This document shows, one piece after another, positions 35,920-36,315 of a stretch of DNA of 36,315 nucleotides. The notes below the pieces were generated by a model. That model had not been told where the DNA came from. It made no database searches and was given only the letters and a program-made list of their open reading frames with translations. Numbering within the stretch: position 1 is the stretch's first letter; each line of letters opens with the position of its first letter. This DNA is from Prasinococcaceae sp. CCMP 1430 (lineage: Eukaryota > Prasinodermophyta > Palmophyllophyceae > Prasinococcales > Prasinococcaceae). Both the position numbers and the translations under genes were made by a program. Where the stretch lies: assembly GCA_013416795.1 (NCBI GenBank), contig RQSC01000958.1, positions 85,376 to 121,690 on the forward strand, read 5' to 3'.

Positions 35920-36237
35920 AGGCCCGCGCATGCACACGACCGCACGCGCAGATGCACGCGTGCGCGCACACGCGCCGGGGGCGCCGCCCCCGCCTCCGCC
36001 GCCGGCGCGCTACCGTACGAGCTCCAGCCTTCGGAGATCGCCTCCATCGCCGTGGCGGACGACGACGCGGGCGGGCCGCGGCTGCTCGTGGCGGGCTTCG
36101 GCTCCCTCCTCTCCGAGCGAAGCGCGCGCTCCACCTTCCCTGAGCTGCGCGGCTTCCGCGTGGGCGCGCTGCCGGGCTTCCGGCGCGTGTTTGCGCACGC
36201 GTGCGACGTCTTCCTTGACAACGGCATCGCCGACCTG
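35920..36237 (+). CDS. Partial gamma-glutamylcyclotransferase-like (GGCT/AIG2 fold) protein, exon cut by window edge
   Basis: The frame encodes LPYELQPSEIASIAVADDD, then LLVAGFGSLLSERSARSTFP, ELRGFRVGALPGFRRVFAHA and CDVFLDNGIADL. The (V/A)GFGSLL-S-x-x-SA start and the conserved R-V-x-G-x-x-R-V-F block match the GGCT-like fold, whose members cleave gamma-glutamyl amines or glutathione-derived dipeptides. The catalytic Glu lies further downstream and is not in the window. The exon ends at 36237 in a GTGCGT donor that is the first unit of a GTGC/GT microsatellite. The left boundary is uncertain: no in-frame ATG exists after the stop at 35839-35841, so an upstream exon or an acceptor such as CACACAG at 35913-35919 is likely. 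Confidence 0.65.
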
Positions 36238-36257
36238 GTGCGTGCGTGCGTGCGTGC

Positions 36258-36315
<58 letters not shown>
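36238..36315. repeat. GTGC/GT microsatellite at an intron start, running off the window
   Basis: Six GTGC-type units pass into at least 25 GT dinucleotides that continue to the end of the window. The first GT is the splice donor of the GGCT-like exon. Length variation here could affect splicing efficiency. Confidence 0.9.

Noticed and set aside
1-36315. tRNA genes, rRNA, CRISPR arrays, insertion sequences
   Set aside because: I scanned for B-box-like GGTTCGA words, regularly spaced repeats and transposase motifs and found none that could be supported.

Overview
The window is nuclear DNA of a eukaryote, probably a marine microalga of the haptophyte/chromist type. The evidence is very high GC in coding DNA with strong G/C third-position preference, short spliceosomal introns (103-177 bp) with GT[GA][ACG]G donors and AG acceptors, tightly packed genes on both strands, Ala/Arg-rich proteins, several Golgi-type glycosyltransferases and one protein that looks plastid-associated. 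There are no operons, Shine-Dalgarno sites, CRISPR arrays, insertion sequences, tRNAs or rRNAs that I can see. The assignment to haptophytes is inference; the eukaryotic call is firm because at least eleven introns restore conserved proteins when removed.

Layout, left to right. A coiled-coil protein (575-1588 +) and a small unknown protein (1940-2206 -) are followed by a long non-coding stretch and a three-exon small heat-shock protein (3595-4309 +). This gene converges on the Hsp70/Hsp90 co-chaperone TTC4/Cns1 (4659-6215 -), so two proteostasis genes face each other. Next is a block with three type II membrane glycosyltransferases: an O-fucosyltransferase-like enzyme (6774-10025 -), a DxD nucleotide-sugar transferase of the PF03407/GT77 type (11388-13904 -) and a GT61/DUF563 enzyme (14277-16565 +). 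The last two are divergent from one short promoter region. A small protein with a possible transit peptide (10574-11290 +) sits between the first two.

Then come an ankyrin-repeat protein with a duplicated N-terminal motif (17229-19190 +), the RNase P/MRP subunit Rpp30 in three exons (19370-20485 -), a divergent three-exon HAD phosphatase (20725-21988 +), a Cys-rich unknown (22158-22898 -), and a 6-kb single ORF (23522-29545 +) that best matches the meiotic crossover factor SHOC1/ZIP2.

The right end holds a coiled-coil protein (29987-31006 -), an unknown Trp/Gly protein (31317-31922 +), an alpha/beta-hydrolase with a SAP-like tail that lacks its nucleophile serine (31902-33316 -, overlapping its neighbour tail to tail), an F-box/LRR protein (33788-34513 -), a small Ala/Gly-rich protein (34596-34970 -), and the beginning of a gamma-glutamylcyclotransferase-like gene cut by the window edge (to 36237 +).

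The genes do not form one pathway. The strongest functional grouping is the glycosyltransferase block, which would act in the Golgi on cell-surface or scale polysaccharide or glycoprotein. Shared genome-wide signals can be read across the genes: a CTRAY branch-point motif unusually far from the 3' splice site, AT-richer patches upstream of starts, and TGTAC-rich patches just after several stop codons.
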